Assembly: GCF_009389715.1 (NCBI RefSeq)
Contig: NC_052395.1
Coordinates: forward strand, 18,318,528-18,382,527
Length of the DNA: 64,000 nt
Direction of reading: 5' to 3'
From: Phoenix dactylifera
Taxonomy: Eukaryota; Streptophyta; Magnoliopsida; Arecales; Arecaceae
Below the pieces are notes generated by a model, which was not told the DNA's origin, did no database searches, and saw nothing but the letters and a program-made list of their open reading frames with translations. The stretch's first letter is position 1, and the number at the start of each line of letters is the position of its first letter. This document shows, piece by piece, positions 1 through 12,196 of this stretch. The translations under genes and the position numbers were made by a program.

Positions 1-550
1 GCATTAATTCTCTAACTGTGCTGCATGTCCTACGGACTCTGTTTGAACAGATGGCAAATCTGAAAGGGTGAGACAAGCTGGGCACTCAAATGTTGCCTTA
101 AATTTTGAAGTTCATCTTGTTCCCTTTAAATTTCTTCTGTGCTTTGGTTATGATGGATGATCATGAAAACATGACAGGATTCTAAGAGCTATTATGGGAT
201 CGAGTTCAATGAGTGGAAGAATATCGTGGTTCAGGTACCCTTATTACATCACTTAAAATGATTGTTACAACACTTAAAATGTCAAGGTTTTTTTTCTTTT
301 GTTGAGATTTATTTTTTCTTCATCTTGTCCTCTCAATGGATGAGAGAGGCGGGGTGTCGTCGACAGTCGCAATGGTAACGCAAGAAGGATGCTCAAACTA
401 TGAAAGGCATCAACAAACATTAGAAAGAGAGATCATCAGAAATCTTATGAATTGCCATCAACTGCTTGATTCCGATCGATGCAGTCTCAACATCGTACTT
501 AGCCAAAGGTAATCTACAGCAGCTTCACGGATTCTTCCGGAATGCAAGAT
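1..550. other. 3' flank of Lhcb3, no other gene seen
   Basis: This is noncoding sequence downstream of the minus-strand Lhcb3 stop codon. An AATAAA-like signal on the minus strand (TTTATT on the plus strand near 307) could serve as its polyadenylation signal. No other coding region is convincing. Confidence 0.5.
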
Positions 551-1561
551 TTAAGAGCCTGGCACAAACTTGGTGGCGTAGACCCAGGCGTTGTTGGCGA
601 CAGGATTGTCGAGATGGTCCAAGAGGTTCTCGAGCGGGCCTTTCCCAGTGACGATCGCTTGAACGAAGAATCCGAACATGGAGAACATCGCCAGCCTCCC
701 GTTCTTGATCTCCTTCACCTTCAGCTCGGCGAATGCGACGGGGTCGTCGGCGAGGCCGAGGGGGTCGAAGTAGGTGCCGCCGGGGTAGAGCTCATTGCCT
801 TCCCCGACTCCGGGCAGGCCATTGATGCGGTAGCCCTCGACGAGGCCCATGAGGACTACTTGGAACGCCAAGACCGCCAGTATGCTCTGCGCGTGAACCA
901 AGTTGGGATTGCCGAGGTAGTCGAGCCCGCCTTCGGTGAAGATCTGAGCTCCAGCTTTGAACCAGACCGGCTCCTTGAAATCCACCCTCACCCATTTCTC
1001 GAGGACTTCAGGGGTGATGCAGCCAAGCGCACCCAGCATCGCCCACCTGCCGTGGATCACCTGAAACAGCATTCATATAGCTCGGTTTATTTTCTCTGGT
1101 TCTCCAAGACGGCAGATTCGGTTCAATCTTGCACCGACGGTGCTGCAATACCTCGAGGGCTCGGTTCTTTGCGAAGGCTTCAGGGTCGGCGGACAGCCCA
1201 GCAGTGTCCCATCCGTAGTCGCCGGGGAATTCTCCGGTGAGGTAGGAGGGGGTTTGAGCCGAGAAGGGTCCCAAGTACTTGAGGCGGTCTGGCCCGTACC
1301 AAAGCTCATTCCCCTGGTTTAAGGATAATATCATAACACTGGTTCCTTAATTCCCGAGAAGAAGAAGAAAAAAATGGAGCATACGGAAAACAGATTGCCT
1401 GCGAAGCAAGATATGGTGCTTACCATGGTGAACTTTCCATTGCCCATGGAGACAGCATCTCTCAGAGGGTTGGAAGTTGAGGCCCGGGTTTGGCCGAGGA
1501 AAGGTGTCGGGCCGACGATGGTGGTGGTGCGAGCGGAGGCTGCCGTTAGCGTCGCCGCCAT
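551..1561 (-). CDS. LHCB3: Chlorophyll a/b-binding protein, LHCII type III (Lhcb3), three exons
   Basis: The exons on the minus strand are 1561-1424, 1313-1152 and 1060-551, with GT-AG introns of 110 and 91 bp in phase 0. They give 269 residues, close to the usual length of about 265. Residues 1-46 form a Ser/Thr/Ala-rich chloroplast transit peptide. The mature part has the trimer motif WYGPDR, the first chlorophyll-binding helix ([14 protein letters not shown]), the middle helix region and the third helix with [14 protein letters not shown], and ends in KFVPGS. The segment [18 protein letters not shown] and the short N-terminus before [10 protein letters not shown] are typical of Lhcb3 rather than Lhcb1/2. 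The protein would sit in thylakoid membranes as part of LHCII trimers of photosystem II. I chose the ATG at 1561 (context GCAGATGG) over one two codons upstream at 1567. No damage is seen. Confidence 0.95.
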
Positions 1562-1830
1562 CTGCATGTATGGGTGTTCTCTTGGTTGCAGTAGCCGGTT
1601 TTGTGCTGGGATTCAGGAGATGATGGTGTTTGTAGTTCTCTCTGAGGTCGAGGGGAGCATGGAGTGGAAGGAGGGAACGGGGGGTATGTAGGGAAGGGAG
1701 AGAGGAAGGGGGTGGTGGGGAGCGTGAGGTGGAGATTTCTTGGAGTTGGTTTGGACCAATGGGAGGGCCACAAAGGATTTGGAGAATCACCAGCTCATAT
1801 CCATTCTATCCGTCCGCGTGTTATCTTCTC
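1562..1830 (-). promoter_or_regulatory. Probable Lhcb3 promoter and 5' UTR
   Basis: On the minus strand the sequence upstream of the ATG is a CT-rich leader without a clear TATAAA. Further up there is a CCAAT/ATTGG element at 1756-1760 and a GATAA (I-box-like) motif at 1821-1825 in the context GAAGATAAC. Such motifs are common in light-regulated Lhc promoters. Their function here is inferred. Confidence 0.4.
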
Positions 1831-2429
1831 CTGAGCCCAAACCGATGACTAGCTTTGTTCAATAATTTGGGTTTTGTTTACAGAGTCCATTACGAGAATG
1901 CTCTTTCGTCTCTTCTGTCTCTTGATTTGACGTCAGATGAATTTTTCAGTAATAATCTCAGAGCTGATGTCTAAGCTGGTCCCTATACTGTTTGGCTTGA
2001 CGGAATGTGTGGGCATTTCATGAGTCGCTCAATTCTAGAAACTGTGGAATTTCTTTACCACTATGATTTGAGTTTAATTTGCAACAAAGATGTACAAGAG
2101 CCTAACCAACCAGATTGAAAATTCTAAAATGGAGCTAGGAATCAATTGAAGTTTGAACCAAGCTTAGTTCAAGCTTGACTTAAAGCTTGTTCAATTTCAA
2201 TCATTGTCTATGCTTGATTTCAAACTTGGTTCAAATTTGAATTAATACTTTAAAATTTAAGTATTAAATAAACATCTAAACTTAGGCTTGTCTAAATTTA
2301 TATATCTAAAGAAATTTATAAGATATATTTTGGAATCTAATCGAGCCGAGCCTAATTACTTGTGGAGACGGGAGAAGATCAATACAGGGAGGCCTCTGGC
2401 AGGCTAATTGGAATCTCTTTTGCAGATCA
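1831..2429. other. AT-rich intergenic stretch
   Basis: No gene is seen. From about 2110 to 2300 the sequence is rich in short mirrored variants of CAAGCTTGA and TTCAAATTTGAA. This could be a decayed foldback or MITE-like insertion, but no defined ends are visible. Confidence 0.3.
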
Positions 2430-3182
2430 GAAAAAAATGGGGGGAAGTCTGGGAATTGAAAACTTATTCTCCTTCAGTGAAGCTCTCATTAGCAAATGGT
2501 AGTGGAGGTCTCTTCAGAACGGCTGTGTCTTAAGAAGGCCGTCATCCAATCAAACTACTGTCGAAGAAAAGATGGGGTTCCTCTGGTCTGGTTCTTCCCT
2601 TAGAAGGCTGGCTTCTCCCATGTGAAAAGACATTCTATAGGTCCAAGCTAAGTTCTTCTCTAGCATGGCTAACCAAGGCGACCACTCTTTTCTTGAACGA
2701 TGTTTGGATTGGTGAGCACCCTCTCATGTTGCTTTCCCTAAGCTCTTTCGGCTTGGAGCCAATCCTAATAGTCTGATCAAGGAATATCAAAACTCTAAGC
2801 CTGATTTCCCCAGCATCTGGCACATGTTCAGGTATCTCTATAACTGAGAATGAGGAGGAGGAAGCAGCTGAAATGAGGAGTATTCTGCAGCACGTACATC
2901 TTTCAGAGGAAAACGACCTTATTTTTTTGGATATGGAACCGGCCTGGGTCTTTCAGCACAAAGAGTTTCCATGACTTCTTCCAGGAGAATGATAAGAGAG
3001 GGATCAAGAGAGGTCTCAAAGAATTAGAGATTCATAATGTATGGAAGCGGGCCTTGGCCTGCTTTCCCTCCTCTTTTCTCCTTTCCTTTTCCTTCTCTCT
3101 CTCTCTCTAATCATCTTACTCTTTAATAAAATTCTTTAGGCACCATGTGCCTACTGTTATCTCAAAAAAAAAAAAAAAAAAA
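2430..3182 (+). mobile_element. 5'-truncated LINE (L1-type) with poly(A) tail
   Basis: Translation shows the broken C-terminal part of a plant L1 ORF2. GGSLGIENLFSFSEALISKW, followed by a stop, matches the 'GGLGI.NL..FN.ALL.KW' block that follows the reverse transcriptase in this family. FPKLFRLGANPNSLIKEYQN follows about 250 bp later. Stops and frameshifts interrupt it throughout. The 3' end carries an AATAAA-like signal, a perfect hairpin TAGGCAC-CAT-GTGCCTA (about 3137-3153) and an A-run ending at 3182. The left border is approximate, and I did not find a secure target duplication. Confidence 0.75.
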
Positions 3183-3588
3183 TGAAGGTTCGATAGAACT
3201 AAAGTTGAAGAGATCACAAGTCAATTGGGACGGTCTTCCAACATCAGCAAATACACATAATTATGGGGGTTATAAAAGACTCGAGATAAGTCGATATCAA
3301 GCTCCTAAAACGTTCTTTACTATAACAAATCTAATCTGTTTTTCTGCATCTGATGCAAACTGTTCACCTCGACAGAAGAAGAGCGCAGACTTATCTAATT
3401 CTTTCTAATTCTTTGCTCTGATGGAGGCGTAGAAGTTAGTTGATGCTGCATGCAAATTCTTCAGTTGTTTGGCCACCGGCAAACACCTCACTGAAGACTA
3501 GAGTGGTGGCATACGCCCAGAGCTGCTCTTACAGTCCTCCATCTCCTTGAGAGAATTCTAGTTTTCACTTCCTGTCTTGATACCATCT

Positions 3589-3622
<34 letters not shown>

Positions 3623-4344
3623 TGCTGCTCTACGTGATCCCTTATATATGCTCGCTGTCCTCCCCTGAAAGGGTTAGTTCATATTTTCCCCTCTTTGTTT
3701 CTATAGAAGAATTCATACTATACCAATCCAAGTTCAGAAATAAGATTACTCTATCAAACACCTTTGAATAATTTAAGCAAAGCCAAGGTGCAGGCTATAT
3801 CTAAGCACTGAAATGCAAATAGAGAAGATAACTGTATATTATGAAAGAAAAGAATCTATCAGCTCTTTCTCTCTTTCGTGACAACTGCTCAATGTTAATA
3901 GAATAATGATGCCAGTTCAATATCTTATTATTTGAATTCATACCGCCAGGTTGACAGGCAGCAATACTACAACAACTTATGAATGCATAAGACTATTGAT
4001 CTAATTTCTACATATTACTGCATGCATGATACAAGAATGGTCCTTCTCATTTATAATGTCTGGCTTCTACTTGCCTGCATCTAAGTCCATTCGTTGCTAG
4101 AGGGCTTTGCACTCAACTAATATTACATGTGTATGAACCCTTCACCAAAAAGAAATCAATGCAAATCCATGCGTACGTAAAATCATATTTCAACATGATT
4201 TAGAATGTGTATATGTATCATCATGTGTCCACCCCATATTTGTGATCCATTATATGCACATTTTAATGATGGGGAAAAATGTATGAGACAGACTTGCACC
4301 GATGTTTCTCTGCCAATGACTATAATTTTTTCATCGCAATGATA
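3183..4344. other. Intergenic, with (TA)n microsatellite at 3590-3619
   Basis: No gene is recognised. The only distinctive element is a run of about 15 TA dinucleotides at 3590-3619. Confidence 0.5.
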
Positions 4345-4889
4345 AGGGATAGCTCAATTGGTTTATGGGCATGAAAAAGGAACTTATTATCGTATGGGCT
4401 TGCAATTTCTTGTTCAAATTTGAAGCCCATACGAGGGTTCACTTCAGGTTGATAACTGATTGTGGAAAGCACGAGAATTATGAAATGAATTCAAAATTTG
4501 ATATTTGAATGTTAGGGGTGTAGAGGTAGCCCCAAAAATGAAGGCTTGGTGGATGAAGGTGCATGAAGCTGATCTAGAAGGACAAGTTTTGATGGTTATG
4601 GTTTTACACATATTCTTTGATTTATACATGAATTCGATGTAGATATATATTTATACAAGTAAAAAATAATTAAAGGAAAAAATAACAATTATCTTGTAAA
4701 CAATAAGAAATAGGGCACATAATTAGTTACATAGATCCAAATGATATATATCGCAAGAGCTAGAAATGTGTACGTGGATATAGATTTGAGCTTATTGACT
4801 ATTTGATTTGATTGCAATTGATTCATAATTTGATTTGGTTTGCTAGCCTTTGGATATTGGATAATTGTTGGTTGCCATGGTAACTTAAA
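4345..4889 (+). repeat. Tandem repeat copy A, possibly SINE-like
   Basis: This is a 545-bp unit that is closely repeated just downstream (4893-5288, then 7842-7975). It opens with a tRNA-like pair of motifs. TAGCTCAATTGG (about 4351) resembles a pol III A box, and GTTCAAATTTGA about 65 bp later resembles a B box. That suggests a tRNA-derived SINE ancestry for the 5' part. No poly(A) end is visible, and the unit is longer than most SINEs, so the class is unsure. Confidence 0.5.
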
Positions 4890-4892
4890 TTC

Positions 4893-5288
4893 ATGAAAGG
4901 CATATCTCAATTGGTTTACAAGACATGAAAAAAGAACTTATTATAGTAAAATCTTGCTATTTTCTTGGTCAAATTTGAAATTTGACAGCCTATATAAGGG
5001 ACTTTAGGTTGATAGCTGGTCGCGAAAAGTATAAGGAGTATGGAATGGATTAAAAAATTGACATTTGAATGCCAGAGGTTTAGAGATAGCCCCAAAAGTG
5101 AAGACTTAGTGGATGAAGATGCATGAAGCTGATTTAGAAGGACAAGTTTTGATAGTTATGGTTATACACATATTGTATAATTTGTACATTAATTCGATGT
5201 ATTAGATATTTATTAAAATAAAAAAATAATTAAAAGAAAAAGAAAATAACAATTATGCTGTAAAAAATAAGAAATAGGGCACATATAT
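4893..5288 (+). repeat. Tandem repeat copy B, left part (interrupted)
   Basis: This is the second copy of the 4345-4889 unit. The shared stretches include AAGGACAAGTTTTGAT, GTGCATGAAGCTGAT-like and AATAAGAAATAGGGCACATA. It stops at the TATAT duplication (5284-5288) where the solo LTR is inserted, and resumes at 7842. Confidence 0.75.
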
Positions 5289-7841
5289 TGAAAGCGAATC
5301 GATAAAGCTAGTAGTGATAACATGCTGAAATTTAAAATTTTTTCAAATTTCAATGGCTGTACTTGTTTGGGTTGTCTACGTACCCCTTCACAAGGGGGAT
5401 TAAGCCACACGTAGTTCTTTTTAATTTTTTGAAAATCGCAGCGGAAAAACTGAATTAAATATTTTAATTCTATCATGCATAAGAAATCAAATTTTAAAGT
5501 ACCACTACAAGTATTCATGATCAAAATACCGGGATCGTTTAAACGATTATGCTAAAATTATTGTACAATTAATTTCAGATCTGAAATTAGATTATTAAGT
5601 TCTAAACTCAATTAATCTAACACCCAACTAATCTTCGAATGCCCATCGAATTGGCTCTGAAGATTACTCTGTGAAGAGCCCGAAAAGAGGTTTGACCTTC
5701 GGGGATTGAAACCTATAAGTGATACAACTTTGGATCTAGATTCATACCTTTATGAAATCTGAAAGTAATGTATCCGATGCTCGAGCTTCGTAGCCACACA
5801 CTCGTCTGGCCTCTACGAGTAATCCATGCGAAGCTCCTGGAGTGATCCAATCCCACGGAAGTGCTAGCTTGTGCAGGATCGTCTTTTGCTGAACTTAGAT
5901 CTTCCGAATGCTATCAACTTTTGATTCGCCTTCTTGGAAGAACTTGCAGGAATGTCTAGTAGGGATTGAAGAGAACTTAGATCTGATCTAAAGGCTCTTA
6001 TCCAGGATCCCTAACACTAATGGCGTGAAGGACTTAAGGAGAAGGAAGAACTCGGTGAGATGGTAGGCTGAATTTCTCTCTTCTTTTTTTCATTATTTTT
6101 GGCGACACAAGGAGATCATCCTTTTATAGGCATGCCATCTGATCATTTGAATGCGAAATTCAAATAGAAATTTGGTTTTTTGTTGGCGCATGAAGGGGAT
6201 GGTTGCAACAAGATAGATCTTATCTTGTTTGAATTCAAAATCCAAACAATAATTGGTTCATGCGGGTGAGATAAGATCAAAATGGATGGTGATGATCTTC
6301 CATCATCATCTACCCATTCTCCCACATGTGCCACGATCTAAATCCCTTCAGATTTCATTGAAAAACCACTTCTGGATCGAATCCCGCAAGTTCAGCCCGT
6401 CCGCGAGTTCCAGAATTTCCGGAAGGAGTCGATCTTCCCGTGCTCGAGTCGACTCCAAGTCGCCTCGAGTCGACTCCTTCCCCTTCGAGTCGACTCCAAA
6501 TTCGATCCGAGTCGACCCCATAGCTTCGCAAGTCGACTCCGGCTGAGACGACAGAGATTTTTTTTTCCTTGATACGCCCAGCGAGTCGACCCTAATGAAA
6601 CTCGAGTCGACCCCACCTGGGAAAACAGAAGAGATCGTCCTCTAGATTCTTTGAGAGAGTCGACCCCAGCCAGGCTTGAGTCGACCCCAGCTCGAGTCGA
6701 CCCCTCTTTACTTTGAGTCGACCCCAATCAAGGTCAAAATCCTAATTGAACCCAAAATTGAATCCAATTCAATTTGGCTCATCTTTAGTCCATTTACTCA
6801 ATCAAATTGAGTTTATTAGTAATCTAATTACTAATTAATCCTCCAATAATTACTTTAATTATTTTATAGGATAATTTGCCAATCGAATTGACCAAATTAT
6901 CTCTGAATGATTCTCAATTATTCATCAGCTATCTTGATCAATCAGGAAATTTCTATGCGTGTGACCTCATAGGTTCGAACCTAAGCCGGTAGTACATGAA
7001 CGACTTTCTGTACCAATCGATGTGGCCATCTAGCAATGGTACCCGACGTCCGGATAGGCCGAATATATGCGAAGTAAATATTCTGAAATTCCGAACTATG
7101 GTTACTATAAAATTCATCTCTTTGACTCCTAATGCTAGGATGACTTCAGAGTACTGTCAACTCTCTAATCAGTACATCCACTATGTGATCAACTTTAGAA
7201 ATCTTGTGACTCATCACAAGGATTATCCTGGCCAAGATTTTGTTAAATTGAACACAAAGCATTATCTCCTGTTTTCAGAAGAGGTCAATCCCATCTTGAC
7301 TCACACACCGATTTCGCAAATACTTGATTGCACCCAGTAACCTTCCATCCTAGAATTAGAAATTCTGGTAGTCTGGTACCAATATACAGTGAGTTTCTTG
7401 CTAGTCACTGTGGTGATCTCAGGTCTGAGGGATACTTATACTCATATCCACTCGGAACATCTCTTGACAGTAGAGCATTCCGAAGTTGGTCACGTTCAGT
7501 GAAATGTACTCCTACACTTCACCTATGTGACATATCAGTGTCTCCACACTTCTTGGTTAAGAGGACAACCAACGTATATATCTCACAACGACCTAATCTC
7601 GACAATGTTGTCATCCTATTAACAGCATATCATTTGGTTACGAATAGATTTAAGGGCTTGAAGATAAATCCTCCTTTATCATAAAATAAGTCCTAAGGAC
7701 TTCATCATATAAGAGTTCATTTGAAGATGTACAATAAAATGATGAATAATGCCAAATAACATTTGATTAATTTGTCAATTCATTTACAAAATTCAATCAT
7801 CAACACGCTGACGATTGACATTTAGGATACAATTTCCAACA
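5289..7841 (-). mobile_element. Solo LTR, 2553 bp, with TATAT target duplication
   Basis: On the minus strand the element begins TGTTGGAAATTG and ends CGCTTTCA, the TG...CA ends of an LTR. It is flanked by identical 5-bp target duplications TATAT (5284-5288 and 7842-7846). It interrupts repeat copy B, which gives an independent view of the empty site. I see no second LTR, no primer-binding site with a gag/pol body and no coding capacity, so a solo LTR left by LTR-LTR recombination is the simplest reading. At 6440-6725 it carries a cluster of GAGTCGACYCC motifs. A nonautonomous element of the same size cannot be excluded. Confidence 0.85.
6440..6725. repeat. Cluster of eleven GTCGAC motifs within the solo LTR
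   Basis: Eleven copies of GTCGAC, mostly as GAGTCGACTCC or GAGTCGACCCC, fall within about 285 bp. Spacing is irregular, so this is not a simple tandem array. It gives rise to spurious open frames rich in VDS and GST repeats. It may be an LTR regulatory or packaging block; the function is unknown. Confidence 0.8.
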
Positions 7842-7975
7842 TATATAGTTAGTGATGCCAAATCAAGTGATGTAATATGCAACAACAAGAGGTGTGTGGA
7901 TATTGATTTTAGCTTACTAGCTATTTGATTATAATTGATTCATAATTTAAGTTGGTTTTGTGGCCTTTGATATGT
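7842..7975 (+). repeat. Tandem repeat copy B, right part
   Basis: This continues copy B after the solo LTR. GTGGATATTGATTTTAGCTT and the stretches TTGATTCATAATTT and GGCCTTTG match 4774-4856 of copy A. Confidence 0.7.
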
Positions 7976-10900
7976 ACGTACGTGTATGCTTAGACATACA
8001 CATGCATGCATGCTTATTTTTAGTGAAAAATTGAGATGATATGAATTTGTCAGATTAATGTTGAATTGCTAAGAATCGGATTACACATATAGATTAATTT
8101 TAGAATTATGGCTTCACTCAATTTAAGTTGGAATATGTAAAGAACTTTGTTAGGTATTGGATTGGAATGCCTTGACTAAGTTTGAAACGAATGATTCAGA
8201 CCTATTGCGAGTTTCATAATAAATGGACGACAATGAGAGAAAATGTGTATCAAGAGGAACAAAGCATTGAAAGCAGAGTATCTTTATTGGGAATATTTTA
8301 GATATCCATGTAATCTACTTGTCGGCTACTCCATTACTGCTGGTTGCTATTTATAAAATTTTGTTGGAGTATCTCTTTCCTTTTAGCATTTACAAATAAA
8401 AAAAGTGGCCAGCATGGCTTAACCAAATACATCTCCCCTTTTTTCTATATAATCTTCCCCTTTGCTTCTCCCCCATTTGTGTTAATTTGTCATCCTTCAA
8501 GAAAAGCGCATGTTTGATCGATTTGGTGAGATCTGAAAGAATTTTGCAGATAATACTCAATCAAAGGTATCCTAAGCTTTGATTTTAATTTTTTATCATA
8601 AAATCATTCTTCTTGATTGCTATATGATCTATTTTATGATAGTTTATTCATTTTATACACTTGAATTTTTTTCTTATTTTTGAGTGTTGTTTCCATTTTT
8701 ATTTTTTGTAGATTTTATCTGTTCTAGTACTATTGTTTTATTTCGTAAGGCTTTGTTGATATTAGAATGCACTCTTTGTATCTTCACACTAAGGATATAC
8801 ACTTTAATCCACAGCAAAGAGAAAATTTTTTTTCTTAATATATTAATCGTTGGTTCATTTACTTTTCTTAAATACTTATTTATGTGAAATCACTACTTTG
8901 ATTGGTGCTAGAATTTGTATATACTTACACTTTTGCATATCTAGATGTTATATTTCTTTGTGGAAACCAATTGAGAGTTTGAGTGGGGATCAATTCAGGC
9001 AAAAGGGAAAAAAATGAAGAAAAAGATGCATAGAAGAAGTAGTGATGCACGATATAAAAGGATAGAATTTTTACCAAAGGCTTGTATCATTATATTTAGC
9101 AAAAAAAAAAGGCTTGTATCATTACTGAGAAAAAGAGAGAAAAAAAAGTTATCAAATGAGAATCTTCTTTTACATCACTTTGTAATGGGAAGCAAGTTTA
9201 TGAAAAGAAAAAAATGAAAATAAAAGGATATAATTTTCTGCAAGAGGATTGAAATCTTTTCCACATAGGTAGTGATTTTGAGAGAGTAGGAAAGGCAAAT
9301 GGGTTAGGTTAATTCAATTATATCGCAGCCACTTTACCTCCAAATTTTCTTTTGTTATTGTTTCAGTCTTCATTTTCTCATCAAACAGATGATACAAAAT
9401 ATGCAAACTAGTATGCATCCCTCCTCCATCCGGAGGATGTTCTAGTTTCAAACATCTTAATATTTTTTTTCCAACTGTTGGACCTGAATAGTCTCTAGTC
9501 ATTTCTTTGAAATAATCATCGGTGCCCCCAAAAAATATTTTCAAGAGAGAGAAAAAAAATCTAATTTAGAATTTATTATTTCTCAAAAAAAGAAAATAAA
9601 ACTGATTATAAAATTTGTAAATTAGTTTTTTTGGTATTTTAGAAGTCAAAAGAGGCAAGCTTAAGGGGTAAGGCGTAGACTATACTTTCATTTACTTGTA
9701 TTTAATATACGGGCATTCAGAATTTAACTATTAAGGAAATAACCGTTTGCATGAATGAAAACTTTGTTATCATCTTTGTCAATCTGTACAAAAATAAGAA
9801 ATAATTTATGGTCCTTAGGATATTTGAATTTTCCCTGCATTGTAATATAATGTTTATATGCAAAATTGGAAAAATTCAGAAGACAAATTAGTCTGAATAT
9901 TTCTGTTTTAACTTGTAGACATCAGTTTATTGTTCAAAGATGGATCCACTCAGAGATTTCTTTTCAGATTTCAAGTTTTCAATCATTGAGTTCCAATCGA
10001 TAAATCTTCGAAATTCCATGGCAGCTTCCTTATGTAGATTTGGCAGCAAAAGTTGAAAAGGAATTGTTCTAACTGAAAATAAAGAACATTTAAGAGCAGA
10101 TATTATGTCACGAAAGCCTTTTCTATTGGTTAGTCGTTTTCAGCTTGAGGTCCGTTAACTTGATCATAATCCCTTGCTCCACCTCCATGTAAACTTGTAG
10201 TGGTGAAATGCCATACAGCAGTGGCTCTAATACGCATGCAAAGTTTGAAGAGCAGATTGTCTCCTTGCAATGGTCATTGGTCATTAACAATGCATATGTT
10301 GTACTTCCCAACTTGCTTTTTCTTCAGAAAAAATATTCTGAGCTGGCTTCTCAGGTGCAGATGCTCAAACCCTTCACTCATCTTCTCATATAATCATACT
10401 ATTCATCAGGCCACTCTCCATCCTTTTGTTTTGATTAGACAATCACCACTATACATCAAAAAACAGATACTTTATGTGGTGTGGTGGTGCAATGAGGTGC
10501 GTCTCGTTGCTTGGTAAGTGCATCCCAGGCAAAGTTCACACTAGTCTCTGCTCTTGAAAAGATAGGGAGGGATGCTACGCATACATGCATGCCATGAAAG
10601 TTCTTAGTACCATTGAACTATGGGATTAAAACTTTTACGGTCTAAAATGTAAGGGCCAAAAGGATATTCGGACAATTTAGAATAAGGTAAAAATTTGGAG
10701 ACAAGGACCTTGGAACTCACAGAGGGATAAGATATGGTGAAAACTGGCTGTAAAGAGCGATTAAACATTGATGAATCAACCTTTAATTAGTATTAGCAAA
10801 CCAAAACCTACGATTTTGATCCCTTAATCTTCAAGAGCTTACTCTATTCACCTATTTATTAATTAGTGCAAAAACAGACAAAAAAATAGAGCATCACCCA

Positions 10901-12196
10901 TATTTAGAATATCTCGTGATAGTTTTAGATAAAAAAATTACCAAAATCCTTAATTCAGAGTTTTCCATAGAAACAATATAAAGTTTATACTTTTGGTTTC
11001 AGACCAGGAAATTGGCAATTTCTAGTTTCACTTAAGTCACAAAATTGCAAACGTCTCATATGCTAGTTTGCTTTTTTGTTTGTTTTATTTTTTTATTTTT
11101 TGACTGTATCATATGAATGCTTACTTGACTAACATTTTTTAGCTTATGGGATTTATTGCTTGTGCTTCTTTTATTGCGCAAACAAGGTTTCATCGATGTT
11201 CTAGTAATATTTTTCTCGGACGTGAAAATAGGCAAGGCTTCAAGGCACCTTTTGCCGTGTGCTGCCTCATTTGATACAATTTTGTTATGTTAAAATTTTT
11301 AGTTTGCTCTGTTCAATGGTCTGTTTCACCCATTTATTTTTAACACTTAATTGGTGTTTTGAAAGCTACATTTGAGGCATCTCCTCCATGTAATAATGCC
11401 TGCTTATCAGCTATAGATCCCAAAGAATGTGCTTAAGCACAGGACTTTGGAACTCCGAGTCTCCTGATTGATAATATTCCTTTCCTAGTTCCAGATCCGA
11501 ATGACATACATTTCTTAGTTTAAAACCATTTAAATAAATCTTTAACATCAATCTACTGTCTGGATATGAGTATTAAAGATAAAATAAATGGCTAGCTATG
11601 TTTTGTTCTTTTTTTCCTATGTCAATCATCTGTACAGGTAAGCATGTAAACTCCATGACATATTATTTTTCTTTTAGGTGAAAAATTCTTGGTACATTCA
11701 CTATCCAAAAGCTTCTTTCTTAGTTCTCCCCTTTGAGGATTTGTCTTGTTTTCCTCAACTTACCTCAGTCATTGCTCTGTACATATATGATGATGAATGA
11801 CTTTCACAGCCACCACGTAATGTGAGTGCTATGATCATTCACAACATGATGAAACATAGCTCGCTTTATGCTAATTTCATTCCCATAACTTGCGTGTGAT
11901 CAACTAAGCGTGCCTGGCCTGTTCCTGGCCTCCCTGATAACAGATGCTGAAAAATTATTCTCCACTCACCAACCGGATCTCACGATTCGAAGCCAACTCA
12001 AGTGTTTGCAGTGCTTAAAAGGAATCAGTCTTCATGTTTTTGACCTTGATTCCATTCTGTAAAATTAATGTGTGTTCTATTCTATTAGTTTGTTTCATTT
12101 TTATTCTCAAAAAGAAAAAAAAAAGAGTTTCCTGCTTGCCTTTTGACTGACTTGGAGGGACATCAACAGCCCCCCTATAGACATCGCTTTGAAATC
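7976..12196. other. AT-rich intergenic DNA, no gene recognised
   Basis: I translated the longer open frames (for example 9314-9544 minus and 10123-10311 minus) and found no recognisable domain, splice structure or element end. A TATA-like CTATATAATC at about 8446 followed by a CT-rich stretch could be a promoter, but nothing downstream supports a gene. Confidence 0.4.

Noticed and set aside
542-1240. Plus-strand open frame of 232 codons
   Set aside because: It is antisense to the Lhcb3 exons; the minus strand carries the clear protein family.
6253-6727. Overlapping open frames rich in VDS and GST repeats
   Set aside because: They arise from the GTCGAC motif cluster inside the solo LTR and not from a gene.
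8437-8570. TATA-like CTATATAATC followed by a CT-rich leader and a possible splice donor
   Set aside because: No coding exon could be linked to it on the plus strand within several kilobases.
12143-12196. N-terminal extension of the first F-box protein from a TTG codon
   Set aside because: There is no ATG in the extension; the ATG at 12197 has good context and leaves the F-box intact.
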